Source: Oscillatoriophycideae cyanobacterium NC_groundwater_1537_Pr4_S-0.65um_50_18
GTDB taxonomy: Bacteria; Cyanobacteriota; Cyanobacteriia; Elainellales; Elainellaceae
Reading direction: 5' to 3'
Assembly (NCBI GenBank): GCA_016208305.1
Contig: JACQYI010000071.1
Span: 225,977-289,976 of the forward strand
DNA: 64,000 bases
Shown: piece by piece, positions 26,801 to 34,974 of the stretch
Position numbering within the stretch: the first letter of the stretch is position 1
Layout of the letters: the number at the start of each line of letters is the position of its first letter
Made by a program: the position numbers and the translations under genes
The notes under the pieces: generated by a model
Told to the model about the DNA's origin: nothing
What the model saw: the letters and a program-made list of their open reading frames with translations, nothing else
Databases searched by the model: none

Positions 26801-29800
26801 TGAGGTCACTGTACAGGACATCCAGCACAGGCCGCATGGGTGCAATAATGGTATCGACTTTCTTCAATGCCGGGAGAACGACATTGTTGGCGATCGATCC
26901 CAAAGACAATTCAGTATTCTTGAAGGTAAATTTCGTGGCGGGTGTGCCGACCATCGCCCCGTTGCTGTAGTTCAACAGTGGGATATCGCCAAACAGTCTC
27001 GCGTTAACGCCCGGAATGGCGGCTGCTCCCATATCTGTGGTGATCTTCAACCCCAAATTAGGGTCGCTGGTTAAGGTAGCGGTCGTTAGCGCCTTGTTGT
27101 TGGTGTTGGTTTGCAGTTCGGCCGTCGTCAGGTGATTGCCGTCATTGGCGGCTCCTACAGCATCAATGTCATTGAGCTTGGCTGAGAATTTGGCATCAGC
27201 GCGTGTGGGGCTACCCGACTCATCGGCCAACTTGACTTTGAACAAGCCCATTTTGCCTGAAGCACTAAAGTTAGCCCCTAAGCCAAAGTCCAGCTTGGAG
27301 TTGAGCTGAGTGCTGCCGCTATCCACAAAGAATCCATGATCTTTGTTAGAACCAAACACGAGCTTGAGCTGTGAGTTTAGCGTGCCTTGCCCTTTTGCAT
27401 TGTCTACTCTCAATCCCAGTCCGGGCAGTGCCAAATCACTGGCGACCTTGGTCACCTGACTCTGCTGGTTGATGGTGACTTCAAAGCTCGTCTCATTGAG
27501 AGTACTGGTTTTGACCACTTGCGCACCCGGCAGCGTCCCTTTCAGCAAGGTTTCCATTGCGTCAGCGGTCAGGTTGCCCGCCCCTCGAATTGCAGGCACG
27601 ATCTGATCGCGAAGCGTGGTCAAGAAGCTGGGAATTGCCCCTGTCATTTTGCCGACAATGGGCAAATTGGCTTGCAGCAAATGGCTGTTGAAGATCTCTT
27701 GCAATTTGCTCAGGGTGACTTGTAGCCCATCAGCCGTTTGGGTTGCCATAAACTGACCAAAGGGTTCGGTCATATCCTGCACCGTTACCGTCAACGATTT
27801 GGTCAAGAGTAGACCATTTTGATCGGTTGTTTGCACCCGAATGTTGTAGCTTGCCTTTGTTTCAAAATCTGGTGAGGTGTTGATTTTGAGCTGATTGTTG
27901 GTGATCGTGAACGCTGCATTATCTGTATCGCCTGTTCCGGCTACCAGACTGTAGGCAAAGGTGTCCACTGTATCGGGATCAATCGTTGCAAAGGTGCCGA
28001 TGATCGTATTTGCTGGAACATTTTCGGCAACTTGCAGGCTGCTGAGGCTGAGATCAGTTGGAGCTTCGTTGACATCGTTGATGGCGATCGCCAGGATCTT
28101 ATCGAAGGTCAATCCGCCCTGATCGGTGGTGCGAACACGAATACTCAGATTAGGCTTGGCTTCAAAGTCAGGAGAGCTGTTGATTTGTAGCTGATCGCCG
28201 ACAATCAAAAATGCACCGTTATCGGTACTGCCTGTCCCTGCAATCAAGCTGTAGGTAAAGGTGTCATTGGCAGTCGAATCAACGCTAGAGAAACTGCCAA
28301 TTACGCTATTGGCGGCTACGTTTTCATCAACAGCGCTGTTGCTAAGGAGAATGTTTGTAGGTGCTTCAGTGGATTGTTCTACTACATCGGTGAGCTTAAC
28401 CGTCACCGTTTGAGCGGCGCTGGTCACGGTTCCATCGCTGACGGTGGTTTGCAGATTGAAGACAGAAGTACCCTCAAAATTGAGGTCGTCTGCATCGTTG
28501 ACCGTAATTTGCCCAGTTGTGGCATTGATGGCAAACGCAGCTTGAGTATCCCCATCGACATCCGTATTGCCAGCGGTAATCTGCCAGCCTTGGAGAGTAT
28601 TGCCTTCGGCATCTGTGGCTGCGACTGTACCCACAACCGTGTTAGCTGCACTGTTTTCGGCAAGGCTGAAGCTCTGAGCTGCGGTGATGGTGGGTGGCGT
28701 ATTGGGTGCCACTTCAACAATGCGGATGTCATTGAGCACGCTTAGGTCAGACCCAGCTCCAGCAGAGCTTGTCACCAAGATTTCGCCCGATGCATTGGCG
28801 GTGACGGTGTCCCAAATCAGCCAGCGCTGAAGTCCAATATTGCCGTTCCAGTCATCGCCTGTGCCTCCTTGACCATCGCTGCTGCGGCTAGCGAAACTGC
28901 CCTGCACCTGCACATCTGAGCTGACTCCTCCAGCGTTGGTTGCCGAGACAACCTCAATCTTGTACTGTTTTCCAGCCGTCAATCCAGAAAAGCGAGCTGT
29001 GAGTGGAGCTGTTTTGTAGCCAAAGAAGTTGTCGCTACCAGCGTTGTTGTCAATCCAGCCCACATTGCCAGCAAACCACTGATTGGAACCTACTTCAGTG
29101 TAGACATTCTCAATTGTGAGGTTGACCCCTGTGGCAGCACCGCTGTTGAAGTCTTTGAGGGCGTTGAAGGTACCACTGCCAGGAATGGTGTTCCAGTTGC
29201 CTGTGGGATTTGTGCCTGCGTCGGCTAGGTCTACTCGCAGTTCTAAAGGGCCGGCTGGGGTTTCATTGGCTGCTGTGACTCCCGTTGCGCCAAAAAATAA
29301 CAGCCACCCTGTAGAAGCTGTTTTCTCAATCGTAATGCTCTGAAGCGTTTTTGCTGAATCGGGTGTAAAACGCAGTCCAAAAACGGCAGGATTGCTGACA
29401 TTTTGAAAGGTTGTAGCATCTGCATAGCTGCGATCCATTCCATCAACCAGGTAGTAGCTTGACGCAGATTCTGTGATGCTGTTGTACCAGTCAGGAACTG
29501 TTTGAGTTGTGGTTGTGCTGGTCGTGCCATCCGCATAAGTGAATGTGGCTTGGACAGCGCTACTTCCCTCTGTAGAGGTGGTGGCCAGGTGAATTTCTGA
29601 GTAATTTCCTGGCGTTACAGCAAAAGTAAAGGAGCCAGTTGAGGTCTGAATTAATCGGCTATTAATACCGTCATCACTATTGCGGTAAGCAAGCTGAATC
29701 TCTGGGTGGAAAGCATTAGCCGCGAACAGCCCGTCGTCAGGCAGACCGTTACCCGCAGCTCCCCCTATAGAGGTAGCGAAGGATTGTGTGATCAGGGCGC

Positions 29801-30488
29801 TATCTTCTAGATCAATGGCCGTTTGAGTGGTATCTGTAACGCCTCCAGCTTGGTTGACAATGATGTCGTCTGTCAGAACTGAACTGACATCAAACTGCAC
29901 CGTTGCCAGAACGGCAGGATAGGCTGCCATTATCTCTGCTCGAAACGCCAACGCTGTATCAACCTTGCCCAAATTCATCTCTAGCCGCCAGTTTCCGCCT
30001 AACTCAGTGTTGCCTGTCAGACTGGTAGAGGCTGCGATTCCTGCACCTGTAAAACGGTGCAATTTTTCAATCAACTCGGCACCTGCTTTCCCTGCTGCAA
30101 CGTTGCAGCCATAGATGAGCAGAGAGCTAACAGACCAAGATTGTAGATCCCAGGCATAGCGATCGATCGTCTTGAGAGAAAGTTGCGTATTGCCCAGGTA
30201 CAGCGTACTCGGTTCACCGTGAGAGACAATATGGAGGCTAGTAACAGAGGGACAAGCTTTCAATAAAGCTGTGATTTGCGTAATGCCATCTTGATCGTCT
30301 GCCAGAACCGCAACACCAGCGCCTTCTACGATTCCTGATGCCAAATCAGCCCATTGATCAACGCCAGAGTCAATAACAACAAGTACGGTTTGAGAAGTAT
30401 TGAAAGAGTTGTGCGGAGATAGCCGAATTGGCTGGGATGGGTTGTAAGAGCATGAAGTTGGAATCGTATCTGACGTTGTACGTGACAT
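23865..30488 (-). CDS. Giant secreted DUF4347/cadherin-like/RTX calcium-binding protein
   Basis: A 2207-residue protein. Residues about 34-195 are a DUF4347 domain with His86/His90 in LHIVSHGEP and Cys128 in LLIYGCNVAAG, a His/Cys arrangement resembling caspase-like folds (inference). The middle has three cadherin-like repeats (AENSAANTVVGTV; ENVAANSVIGSF; ENVPANTIIGTF). A long alpha/beta region follows with several EF-hand-like loops (DIDKDGKVTL, DPNKDGKVRADE, DQNFNGVLDSGE, DTNQNGFIDDTE). Residues 2012-2108 are RTX nonapeptides (GxGxDxLxG), followed by an acidic C-terminus, as in type I secretion substrates. No signal peptide, and no type I exporter genes in the window. Likely a calcium-dependent surface or extracellular protein. 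DUF4347 is common at the N-terminus of large cyanobacterial RTX proteins. Confidence 0.9.
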   Translation of the reverse strand: MSRTTSDTIPTSCSYNPSQPIRLSPHNSFNTSQTVLVVIDSGVDQWADLASGIVEGAGVAVLADDQDGITQITALLKACPSVTSLHIVSHGEPSTLYLGNTQLSLKTIDRYAWDLQSWSVSSLLIYGCNVAAGKAGAELIEKLHRFTGAGIAASTSLTGNTELGGNWRLEMNLGKVDTALAFRAEIMAAYPAVLATVQFDVSSVLTDDIIVNQAGGVTDTTQTAIDLEDSALITQSFATSIGGAAGNGLPDDGLFAANAFHPEIQLAYRNSDDGINSRLIQTSTGSFTFAVTPGNYSEIHLATTSTEGSSAVQATFTYADGTTSTTTTQTVPDWYNSITESASSYYLVDGMDRSYADATTFQNVSNPAVFGLRFTPDSAKTLQSITIEKTASTGWLLFFGATGVTAANETPAGPLELRVDLADAGTNPTGNWNTIPGSGTFNALKDFNSGAATGVNLTIENVYTEVGSNQWFAGNVGWIDNNAGSDNFFGYKTAPLTARFSGLTAGKQYKIEVVSATNAGGVSSDVQVQGSFASRSSDGQGGTGDDWNGNIGLQRWLIWDTVTANASGEILVTSSAGAGSDLSVLNDIRIVEVAPNTPPTITAAQSFSLAENSAANTVVGTVAATDAEGNTLQGWQITAGNTDVDGDTQAAFAINATTGQITVNDADDLNFEGTSVFNLQTTVSDGTVTSAAQTVTVKLTDVVEQSTEAPTNILLSNSAVDENVAANSVIGSFSSVDSTANDTFTYSLIAGTGSTDNGAFLIVGDQLQINSSPDFEAKPNLSIRVRTTDQGGLTFDKILAIAINDVNEAPTDLSLSSLQVAENVPANTIIGTFATIDPDTVDTFAYSLVAGTGDTDNAAFTITNNQLKINTSPDFETKASYNIRVQTTDQNGLLLTKSLTVTVQDMTEPFGQFMATQTADGLQVTLSKLQEIFNSHLLQANLPIVGKMTGAIPSFLTTLRDQIVPAIRGAGNLTADAMETLLKGTLPGAQVVKTSTLNETSFEVTINQQSQVTKVASDLALPGLGLRVDNAKGQGTLNSQLKLVFGSNKDHGFFVDSGSTQLNSKLDFGLGANFSASGKMGLFKVKLADESGSPTRADAKFSAKLNDIDAVGAANDGNHLTTAELQTNTNNKALTTATLTSDPNLGLKITTDMGAAAIPGVNARLFGDIPLLNYSNGAMVGTPATKFTFKNTELSLGSIANNVVLPALKKVDTIIAPMRPVLDVLYSDLKSIGIGYLFPDIDKDGKVTLIDMASAIKPVGLGFIKNIKTLSDLSKQASASSSAGLAMGDYTATSFNPFGAANSLQSAGLTKVTAAATADQQLNSNGDSGASLIKSFKRMEGLKFNLFDDSSNAVRLLIGQPVTLFTYDLPELELSFSVEKKKNLGTTPFVIGVGGSISASADLAFGYDTFGLQKWSNSNYDSSKVSQVFDGFYVSDRENADGTGDDVDEFKLTAGLTLSGGVGLALKPAVELFGGLVGELTGGPSFDLKDPNKDGKVRADELFAGNPLAFSGVSIDAAIGAEVSGSLGPLSAKLLSVTFLEGNLFKFDARTQQVELLGLPAKDLINLVNDAVNKIKRAGLELAARGAQLALEATKKAAAIVYNAGTKVVNSIFSEVKTVANVATQSFNKLISVYDAGKAAEQKLKAGKPLSIQEYSSLGAAKAIDVVKAPIVAVKATATKAVAQVTSVISNAGSSVKSSVKSFFSKVFNEDIADALVIFDQNFNGVLDSGEPFTISYDDGSVALTIDLDTFDTNQNGFIDDTEGQRVAIGGYSPYTGLLNDMKFVAPGDSFGINSLTTLVSQMMQDGKNQSEAIRDVNRSLGLPEDLDVGAFIPELALASGDAALAAKFESVQSQVHTAIVQISQVLNGASSKLSADAINQKVIQAIVAQVASGASLNLGNAADIQKLLTDSLTSVQAADPTTKTAAITAIASQLAQVIAESNQRIDAASKAAPQDVLRMIGLTERVALGQVATDLAAVGAGKKSVKALVSEYTGRGFDKQLAAAKKAMTDGTDQSDILRGSRKNDVLRGQKGDDSLFGDSGNDRLFGEADADELSGGVGKDKLDGGVGNDDLNGGNGRDRILGGDGNDMLTGDNGSDLLMGGKGRDRFGLGIGELGSDRIADFSVKDDLLLISGLSGIANFKSGKAIGDKFFHIGQKAADNNDYFIFNKSTGVLSYDANGKGKGQQIKIAQLSPGLAIDASDLVMA

Positions 30489-31106
30489 AAGAGAGATGCC
30501 TGAATAGGTGTTGAATAAGTGACGAAGACCGTTGTTTTAAGGTGAGGGCTAAATTACCGATGCATCAACAGTCTGGAAACAGCCTGTAGAGAAAATAGGC
30601 AACACAAACTAGTCCTTTAAGCCTGAAAAAGGTGGCGGAAGGAGCGAAATAATTTTTCAGTGAAGGATTTTTTTGCGCTGATGCCAATTTAAGCGGTGGT
30701 ATCCTGATGCGCGCTCAGTAATTCTAGTGATTTTTTAGCGGTTTCTACTGAGAGAACCGCTGATCATACGGTGGTCTTACCGTGTTTTTGCTTGAGTTGT
30801 TCGATCGCGTCAACTTCGCATCAACTTAACCCTAGGATTGGCGTATTTGGCATAGCCTATGACAAACATGCAATTGCTCGCTCACTTCAGATCTAAGATG
30901 TGGCGGTTGCGGGGGTGGGTCGGCTAGAATTGACGCCCGACTAGATATAGATAGGCAGAAATCTGGTATTGCGGCTTCTACGGATAAATTTTTTGTGCCA
31001 AGGATGCAGACTTCCTTGCTGCAAAAAAAGATTTCCTTAATCCTGCAAGACAGAGATATTGCAAACCGACTCGTTGGGTGTTTGCTTCAGGTCGTTTGGA
31101 GATTTT
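30489..31106. other. 618-base divergent intergenic region
   Basis: Separates the giant RTX gene from the PPC-type gene. No coding frame. A small inverted repeat AGCGGTT/AACCGCT lies at 30737-30761. GGAG at 31098-31101 serves the right-hand gene. Long divergent leaders of this size suggest regulated promoters on both sides, but none can be located firmly. Confidence 0.4.
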
Positions 31107-32162
31107 ATGGTCAGCAGCTTTCAAAGTAATACACGTTCATCGGATGATCTTTTGAGCGGTGCTCGTAACATTGGCATCCTCAAAGGGAAAAAACTATTTA
31201 AAGGCTTTGTGGGTTTGCCCGATCGCGTGGACTACTATTCGTTTAAGTTAACGGGGCGAAGCAGTTTCAATTTATCGTTGACTAAGCTCCAAAACAACGT
31301 TGATGTTTCTCTGCTTCAAGGCAAAAAGGTCGTATCTCGCTCAGCTCAGGGAGGCAAAAAATCGGAAGCTATCAAGACGACCTTGGGATCTGGAACTTAC
31401 TACATTCGAGTCAACCAAAAGCGCGGCAACAGCAAATATCATCTCACGCTCAATGCATTGCTCTCCGATTCAGGCTCTAGTCCCAACCCTAACCCCAGCC
31501 CAACGTCGCGCAAGTTATTATCTTTGTTCACATCAGGATCTTCAACCGCCTCTAGGCTAGGCTTAATCGATCTCAGCACAGGTAATGTTTCACAGCTACC
31601 GCTAGGTAACATGGCGGGTACTGCATTGCAAGACATCGCAACCTTTGGCAGTAACACCTTTGCCGTTGCTAATCCCAACAATCTCTACAGAATTGATCTC
31701 AACACGAGCACCTATACGCTCGTCAGCAATTTAGTTTCTATTGCAACTTCCAATATCACTTCATTGGGCTTTACTTCGTTCGGTACGCTGTATGCAGCAG
31801 GTTCAAATGGTGACTTTTACACGGTTGACACGACCACCGGGAAAGCCACGCTGATTGCTACAATTCCAGGATTTTCAGCCAGTGGAGATCTGACCTATGA
31901 TGCAACATCGGGTCGTTTCTTTGCCACATCCCGTAATTCAAGTGGTAACGATTCTCTATACTCTATCGGTCTGACGGGTGATGCTAGGTTGATTGGCGAT
32001 ACTGGTTTTATAAGAGTTTGGGGATTATTGGTAGAGAATGGTACTCTCTTCGGCTTTACCCCACAGCAGCAGATCAAAATTGATACAACAACAGGAGTCG
32101 GAACTTTCGATAAAGCTGTGACCTGGGATGGATTAACCAACAATATTGGTGGTGCAGCCTGA
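31107..32162 (+). CDS. PPC-type beta-sandwich protein with WD/NHL-like C-terminal half
   Basis: Residues 10-115 form a bacterial pre-peptidase C-terminal (PPC)-like beta-sandwich: NIGILKGKKLFKGFVGLPDR, VDYYSFKLTG and GTYYIRVNQ follow the usual pattern. A Pro/Asn/Ser linker leads to a C-terminal half of repeated beta strands (GLIDLSTGNV, YRIDLNTSTY, YTVDTTTGKA, GLTGDARL), resembling a DUF4394-like or other propeller. ATG 31107 has GGAG five bases upstream and is preferred over a start at 31059. No signal peptide is evident. Its N-terminal domain resembles that of the protein at 44660. Function unknown, probably cell-surface. Confidence 0.8.
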   Translation: MVSSFQSNTRSSDDLLSGARNIGILKGKKLFKGFVGLPDRVDYYSFKLTGRSSFNLSLTKLQNNVDVSLLQGKKVVSRSAQGGKKSEAIKTTLGSGTYYIRVNQKRGNSKYHLTLNALLSDSGSSPNPNPSPTSRKLLSLFTSGSSTASRLGLIDLSTGNVSQLPLGNMAGTALQDIATFGSNTFAVANPNNLYRIDLNTSTYTLVSNLVSIATSNITSLGFTSFGTLYAAGSNGDFYTVDTTTGKATLIATIPGFSASGDLTYDATSGRFFATSRNSSGNDSLYSIGLTGDARLIGDTGFIRVWGLLVENGTLFGFTPQQQIKIDTTTGVGTFDKAVTWDGLTNNIGGAA

Positions 32163-32191
32163 TCGCAGATAGCTAAAAGCGATCGCTCATC

Positions 32192-32407
32192 TCAGGGATT
32201 GCAAGTTGCAAAAAAAAGAGGAGAGAAACAGACCTGTTTCTCTCCTCTTTTGCCTTGTTCGCCTTCGGCTCCATCTTGCTGCTTCAGCTTTTGCTTCAGC
32301 ATTCTCATCTGCTTGCGCCGTTGCCGTTGTCTAGCGCTACCGCCTCGACCTTTATCATTTCTGCCTTCACTGCGGGGAGACTCCCACCGCTTCAAACGCT
32401 GAGCCAT
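32192..32407 (-). CDS. Small basic hypothetical protein (71 residues)
   Basis: MAQRLKRWESPRSEGRN followed by an Arg/Gln/Lys-rich helix (RQRQRRKQMRMLKQKLKQQ). GGTGAGG lies ten bases before ATG 32407. The last 20 codons run through the terminator hairpin at 32214, which is unusual and may mean the real protein ends differently or that this frame is spurious. Could be a nucleic-acid-binding peptide; not recognised. Confidence 0.4.
   Translation of the reverse strand: MAQRLKRWESPRSEGRNDKGRGGSARQRQRRKQMRMLKQKLKQQDGAEGEQGKRGEKQVCFSPLFFATCNP
32214..32251 (+). terminator. Intrinsic terminator of the PPC-type gene
   Basis: A perfect 18-bp stem (AAAAGAGGAGAGAAACAG and complement) around a two-base loop with a T-run at the end, 50 bases after the stop. 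Confidence 0.85.
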
Positions 32408-32521
32408 AAACTTATTTACCTCACCATTGATCTAACGTAACAGCTATAAACTTGCGATCGCGCCTTTAACTCTCATCTGAGAGACAGCCAGCTAATCACA
32501 GAGTGAAAAATCAGATGGCAA

Positions 32522-32546
32522 AACCTCCACGTTGCCTGCGGAGGTT
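32522..32546 (-). terminator. Likely terminator of tRNA-Leu
   Basis: A 7-bp stem AACCTCC/GGAGGTT with an 11-base loop, just downstream of the tRNA on its strand, followed by TTTTG. Confidence 0.5.
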
Positions 32547-32564
32547 GCTCACTTGATTTAACAA

Positions 32565-32646
32565 TGGGCGGGAAGAGACTCGAACTCTTACGCCTCTCGG
32601 CGCCACATTTTGAGTGTGGTGCGTCTACCAATTCCGCCATCCGCCC
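32565..32646 (-). tRNA. tRNA-Leu (anticodon CAA)
   Basis: The reverse complement folds as a class II tRNA. Acceptor GGGCGGA faces CCCGCCC. The D-arm is GCG...CGC with GGTAGA, and the anticodon stem CCACA/TGTGG has loop CTCAAAA, placing CAA at 34-36. A long variable arm (CGCCGAGAGGCG) and the T-arm AAGAG-TTCGAGT-CTCTT follow. It reads UUG codons. The discriminator A is encoded and CCA is not. Position 7-66 reads A against C, a mismatch at the base of the acceptor stem. Confidence 0.95.
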
Positions 32647-32833
32647 TTAGATTGCGCCTTACTATTATAGAGTATTATCTGGCTTTGCAGCAAGGGTGAC
32701 AAAATTCGATCGCTTCAGGCTAGGTCTGAATCTCTAAAAGCCTTTGGGCATCATGTTTTCTTTTATTAAAAGTAAAAGATATCGATCGTAGAATTTTGAG
32801 GCAGTTTTTGCCACTTTGGCGCTCCCAAATCTC

Positions 32834-34129
32834 ATGAACCCGATCGATGCCTTGGAAATTGCGGCTTTAAAGAACGTTGAAGCTAAGCTCGATCGCTTCA
32901 CTCATTTTGGCGTCGAGCTAGGGCTAGAGCGCATCACACGGCTGCTGGAAGCCTTGGGCAATCCTCAGCAACAGGTGCCTATCCTGCATGTGGCGGGCAG
33001 CAACGGCAAAGGCTCAGTCTGTGCTTATCTATCGTCTGTGCTAACGGAGGCAGGCTATCGGGTTGGGCGCTATACCTCGCCGCACTTGGTGAACTGGTGC
33101 GAACGGATTAGCCTCAACGGAGTTGATATCTCTGCGGTTGAGCTACAGGATTTGCTGCATCAAGTGATTGAGGCGATCGATCCCAACCACTCCTCTCCGA
33201 CTCAATTTGAGGTGATTACGGCAGCAGCATGGCTGTACTTTGCTCAGCAGCAGGTAGAGGTTGCCGTGATGGAAGTTGGCTTGGGCGGCAGATTAGATGC
33301 GACCAATGTGTGCGATCGCCCCCTTGTTAGCGTCATCACCTCCCTGAGCCGCGAACACTGGCAGCGACTCGGCCCCACTCTAGACAAGATTGCCTATGAA
33401 AAAGCAGGCATTTTGAAACCGGGCTGTCCGGCGGTGATCGCACCTCAGCCGCCGGAAGCCTCAGCCGTTCTGACGCAGAGGTTGGCAGAATTGGGCTGTC
33501 CGGCAGTTTGGGTGCAGCCTGCGCGAGAGGCAAAAGAAGGCTGGGCAGCTTATGGCAGTGGCGCAGAGACAATTCACTATCCACTGCCTCTATTAGGATC
33601 GCACCAGTTGATTAACTCGGCGGTGGCGATCGCCACGCTTCAGATCTTGCAAGCCCAAGGCTGGTCGATCTCAGAGGCGCAGATTGCGGCAGGCATGGCG
33701 AAAACGCGCTGGGCAGGTCGGCTGCAATGGTATGACTGGCAAGGGCAAAAGATTCTGATTGATGGCGCACATAATCCAGCAGGGGCTGAGGTGTTGCGGG
33801 CTTATCTCGATCGCAGGCACAGCAAAGCGCCGATGCATTGGGTGATGGGGATGATCGCCAACAAAGACCATGCTGAAGTTTTTGCGGCACTGCTGCGTCC
33901 GGGAGATTCTCTCTATTTGGTGCCTGTACCAGAGCATTTGCCTGTGGATTTGGAAATATTGGCAACTCTGGCACAGGAAATTTGTCCGGACTTGCAGCAT
34001 TGCGGAATTTATCTAGATGTCATTGCCGGGTTGAATGCGGCTGCGTCAGACAAGCAAGCTGAAGCGGCGATCGTCCTCTGTGGATCGCTCTATTTGATTG
34101 GGCATTTTTTCAAGTTGCAGGGGAGTTAA
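32834..34129 (+). CDS. folC: Bifunctional folylpolyglutamate/dihydrofolate synthase
   Basis: FolC adds glutamate to dihydropteroate and then to tetrahydrofolate, using ATP. The Mur-ligase-type P-loop is GSNGKGS at residues 55-61, preceded by the FolC-specific HVAG, and followed by TSPHLVNWCERI and EVGLGGRLDATN (the Mg/ATP region) and DGAHNPAGAEVLRAYL (C-terminal signature). I start at ATG 32834; an upstream TTG at 32816 would add six residues. The gene lies divergent from tRNA-Leu. Confidence 0.95.
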   Translation: MNPIDALEIAALKNVEAKLDRFTHFGVELGLERITRLLEALGNPQQQVPILHVAGSNGKGSVCAYLSSVLTEAGYRVGRYTSPHLVNWCERISLNGVDISAVELQDLLHQVIEAIDPNHSSPTQFEVITAAAWLYFAQQQVEVAVMEVGLGGRLDATNVCDRPLVSVITSLSREHWQRLGPTLDKIAYEKAGILKPGCPAVIAPQPPEASAVLTQRLAELGCPAVWVQPAREAKEGWAAYGSGAETIHYPLPLLGSHQLINSAVAIATLQILQAQGWSISEAQIAAGMAKTRWAGRLQWYDWQGQKILIDGAHNPAGAEVLRAYLDRRHSKAPMHWVMGMIANKDHAEVFAALLRPGDSLYLVPVPEHLPVDLEILATLAQEICPDLQHCGIYLDVIAGLNAAASDKQAEAAIVLCGSLYLIGHFFKLQGS

Positions 34130-34203
34130 GGCTTCTCGATCGTCTTTCGGGCTGAAGTTTGGGAGGTTCTGTGAACCCAGGTTGTATGGCAGTCTTGGGG
34201 AAT

Positions 34204-34389
34204 GATCCCCCTAAATCCCCGCGCTGTCGCGCCGCTGCGCTAGAAAAAAGGGGGACTTTGAGCGCAAAAAGGGGGCTTTGAGTGTAGAAGAGAGAATTCT
34301 GGGTGCAAAAGGGGAATTCTGGGTGCAAAAGGGGAATTCTGAGTATCTTAGCTCGATTCCCCCCTTTTTAAGGGGGGTTAGGGGGGATC
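34204..34389. repeat. GATCCCCCTAAATC-ended repeat, copy A
   Basis: The element starts GATCCCCCTAAATCCCCGCG and ends with the imperfect inverse GGGTTAGGGGGGATC, 186 bp in all. The interior has a GC-rich segment (CGCTGTCGCGCCGCTGCGCTAG) and then degenerate 20-bp tandem units of the type GAATTCTGGGTGCAAAAGGG (about 34250-34345, two identical and three diverged). Copy B is at 34799 and copy C at 44316. Confidence 0.75.
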
Positions 34390-34436
34390 GGATCGAATTG
34401 TAATAGCGCTCTTTCAACAAAGAGTGAAGGGACTCT

Positions 34437-34838
34437 ATGCAAAACCCCAACATCACTAACTTTCATCTTCCCTATCATCCTTAACTGATTGCCAAAGCAA
34501 AGGAATTGCGTCAAAACCCTACCCCTGCGGAGAAAAAACTCTGGCAAAGCTGTCTCAGAACTTTTCCACTGCGAGTATTGCGTCAACGCCCCATCGATCG
34601 CTTCATTGTGGATTTCTATTGCGCAGCCTTGAAGCTTGTGATCGAGGTGGATGGTGCAGGTCACTTTACTCAGGAAGATCAAGCCTATGACGAAGAGCGA
34701 TCGCGAGTTCTAGAAGGCTATGGGTTGAGGGTTGTACGATTTACGAATGATCAGGTGATGAACAATTTTGAGGATGTGTATCGGCAACTTTGGGAGATGA
34801 TCCTCCTAAATCCCCGCGCTGCCGCGCCGTTGCGCTAG
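34437..34838 (+). pseudogene. DUF559 (Vsr-like) endonuclease gene broken by an in-frame TAA
   Basis: From ATG 34437 (GAAGGGA just upstream) the frame reads NFHLPYHP, then TAA at 34482-34484, then LIAKAKELRQNPTPAEKKLW and the rest of a DUF559 domain: LPLRVLRQRPIDRFIVDF, VIEVDGAGHF, YDEERSRVLEGYGLRVVRF. The residues before and after the stop match the normal N-terminus of this family without a gap, so a single sense-to-stop change explains it. DUF559 proteins are small very-short-patch-repair-like nucleases of the PD-(D/E)xK type. The last residues (NPRAAAPLR) are encoded by repeat copy B. A shortened product from TTG 34506 is possible but would lack the first helix. Confidence 0.8.
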
Positions 34839-34944
34839 AAAAAGGGGGATTTTGAGCGTAAAAGAGGGATTTTGAGTATAAAAGAGAGAATTTTGAGAAT
34901 TTCAGCTCGATTCCCCCCTTTTTTAAGGGGGGCTAGGGGGGATC
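34799..34944. repeat. GATCCCCCTAAATC-ended repeat, copy B
   Basis: 146 bp. It starts GATCCTCCTAAATCCCCGCG, shares the GC-rich segment with copy A at about 90% by eye, has three degenerate TTTTGAG(C/T)(A/G)TAAAAG units, and ends GGCTAGGGGGGATC. Copies A and B are in the same orientation and bracket the DUF559 gene, overlapping its 3' end. Confidence 0.75.
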
Positions 34945-34974
34945 GTTACCTTGTTGTGCAACAGTGAAACTCCA

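Noticed and set aside
32199..32402. 67-codon plus-strand frame after the PPC-type gene
   Set aside because: Starts inside the terminator hairpin and is Cys/Ser/Phe-rich low complexity; the opposite strand is the better candidate.
34250..34345. Possible CRISPR-like repeats
   Set aside because: The 20-bp units adjoin without spacers and belong to an interspersed repeat.
34110..34456. Several minus-strand frames of 70-100 codons
   Set aside because: They are translations of the tandem GAATTCTGGGTGC-type repeat.
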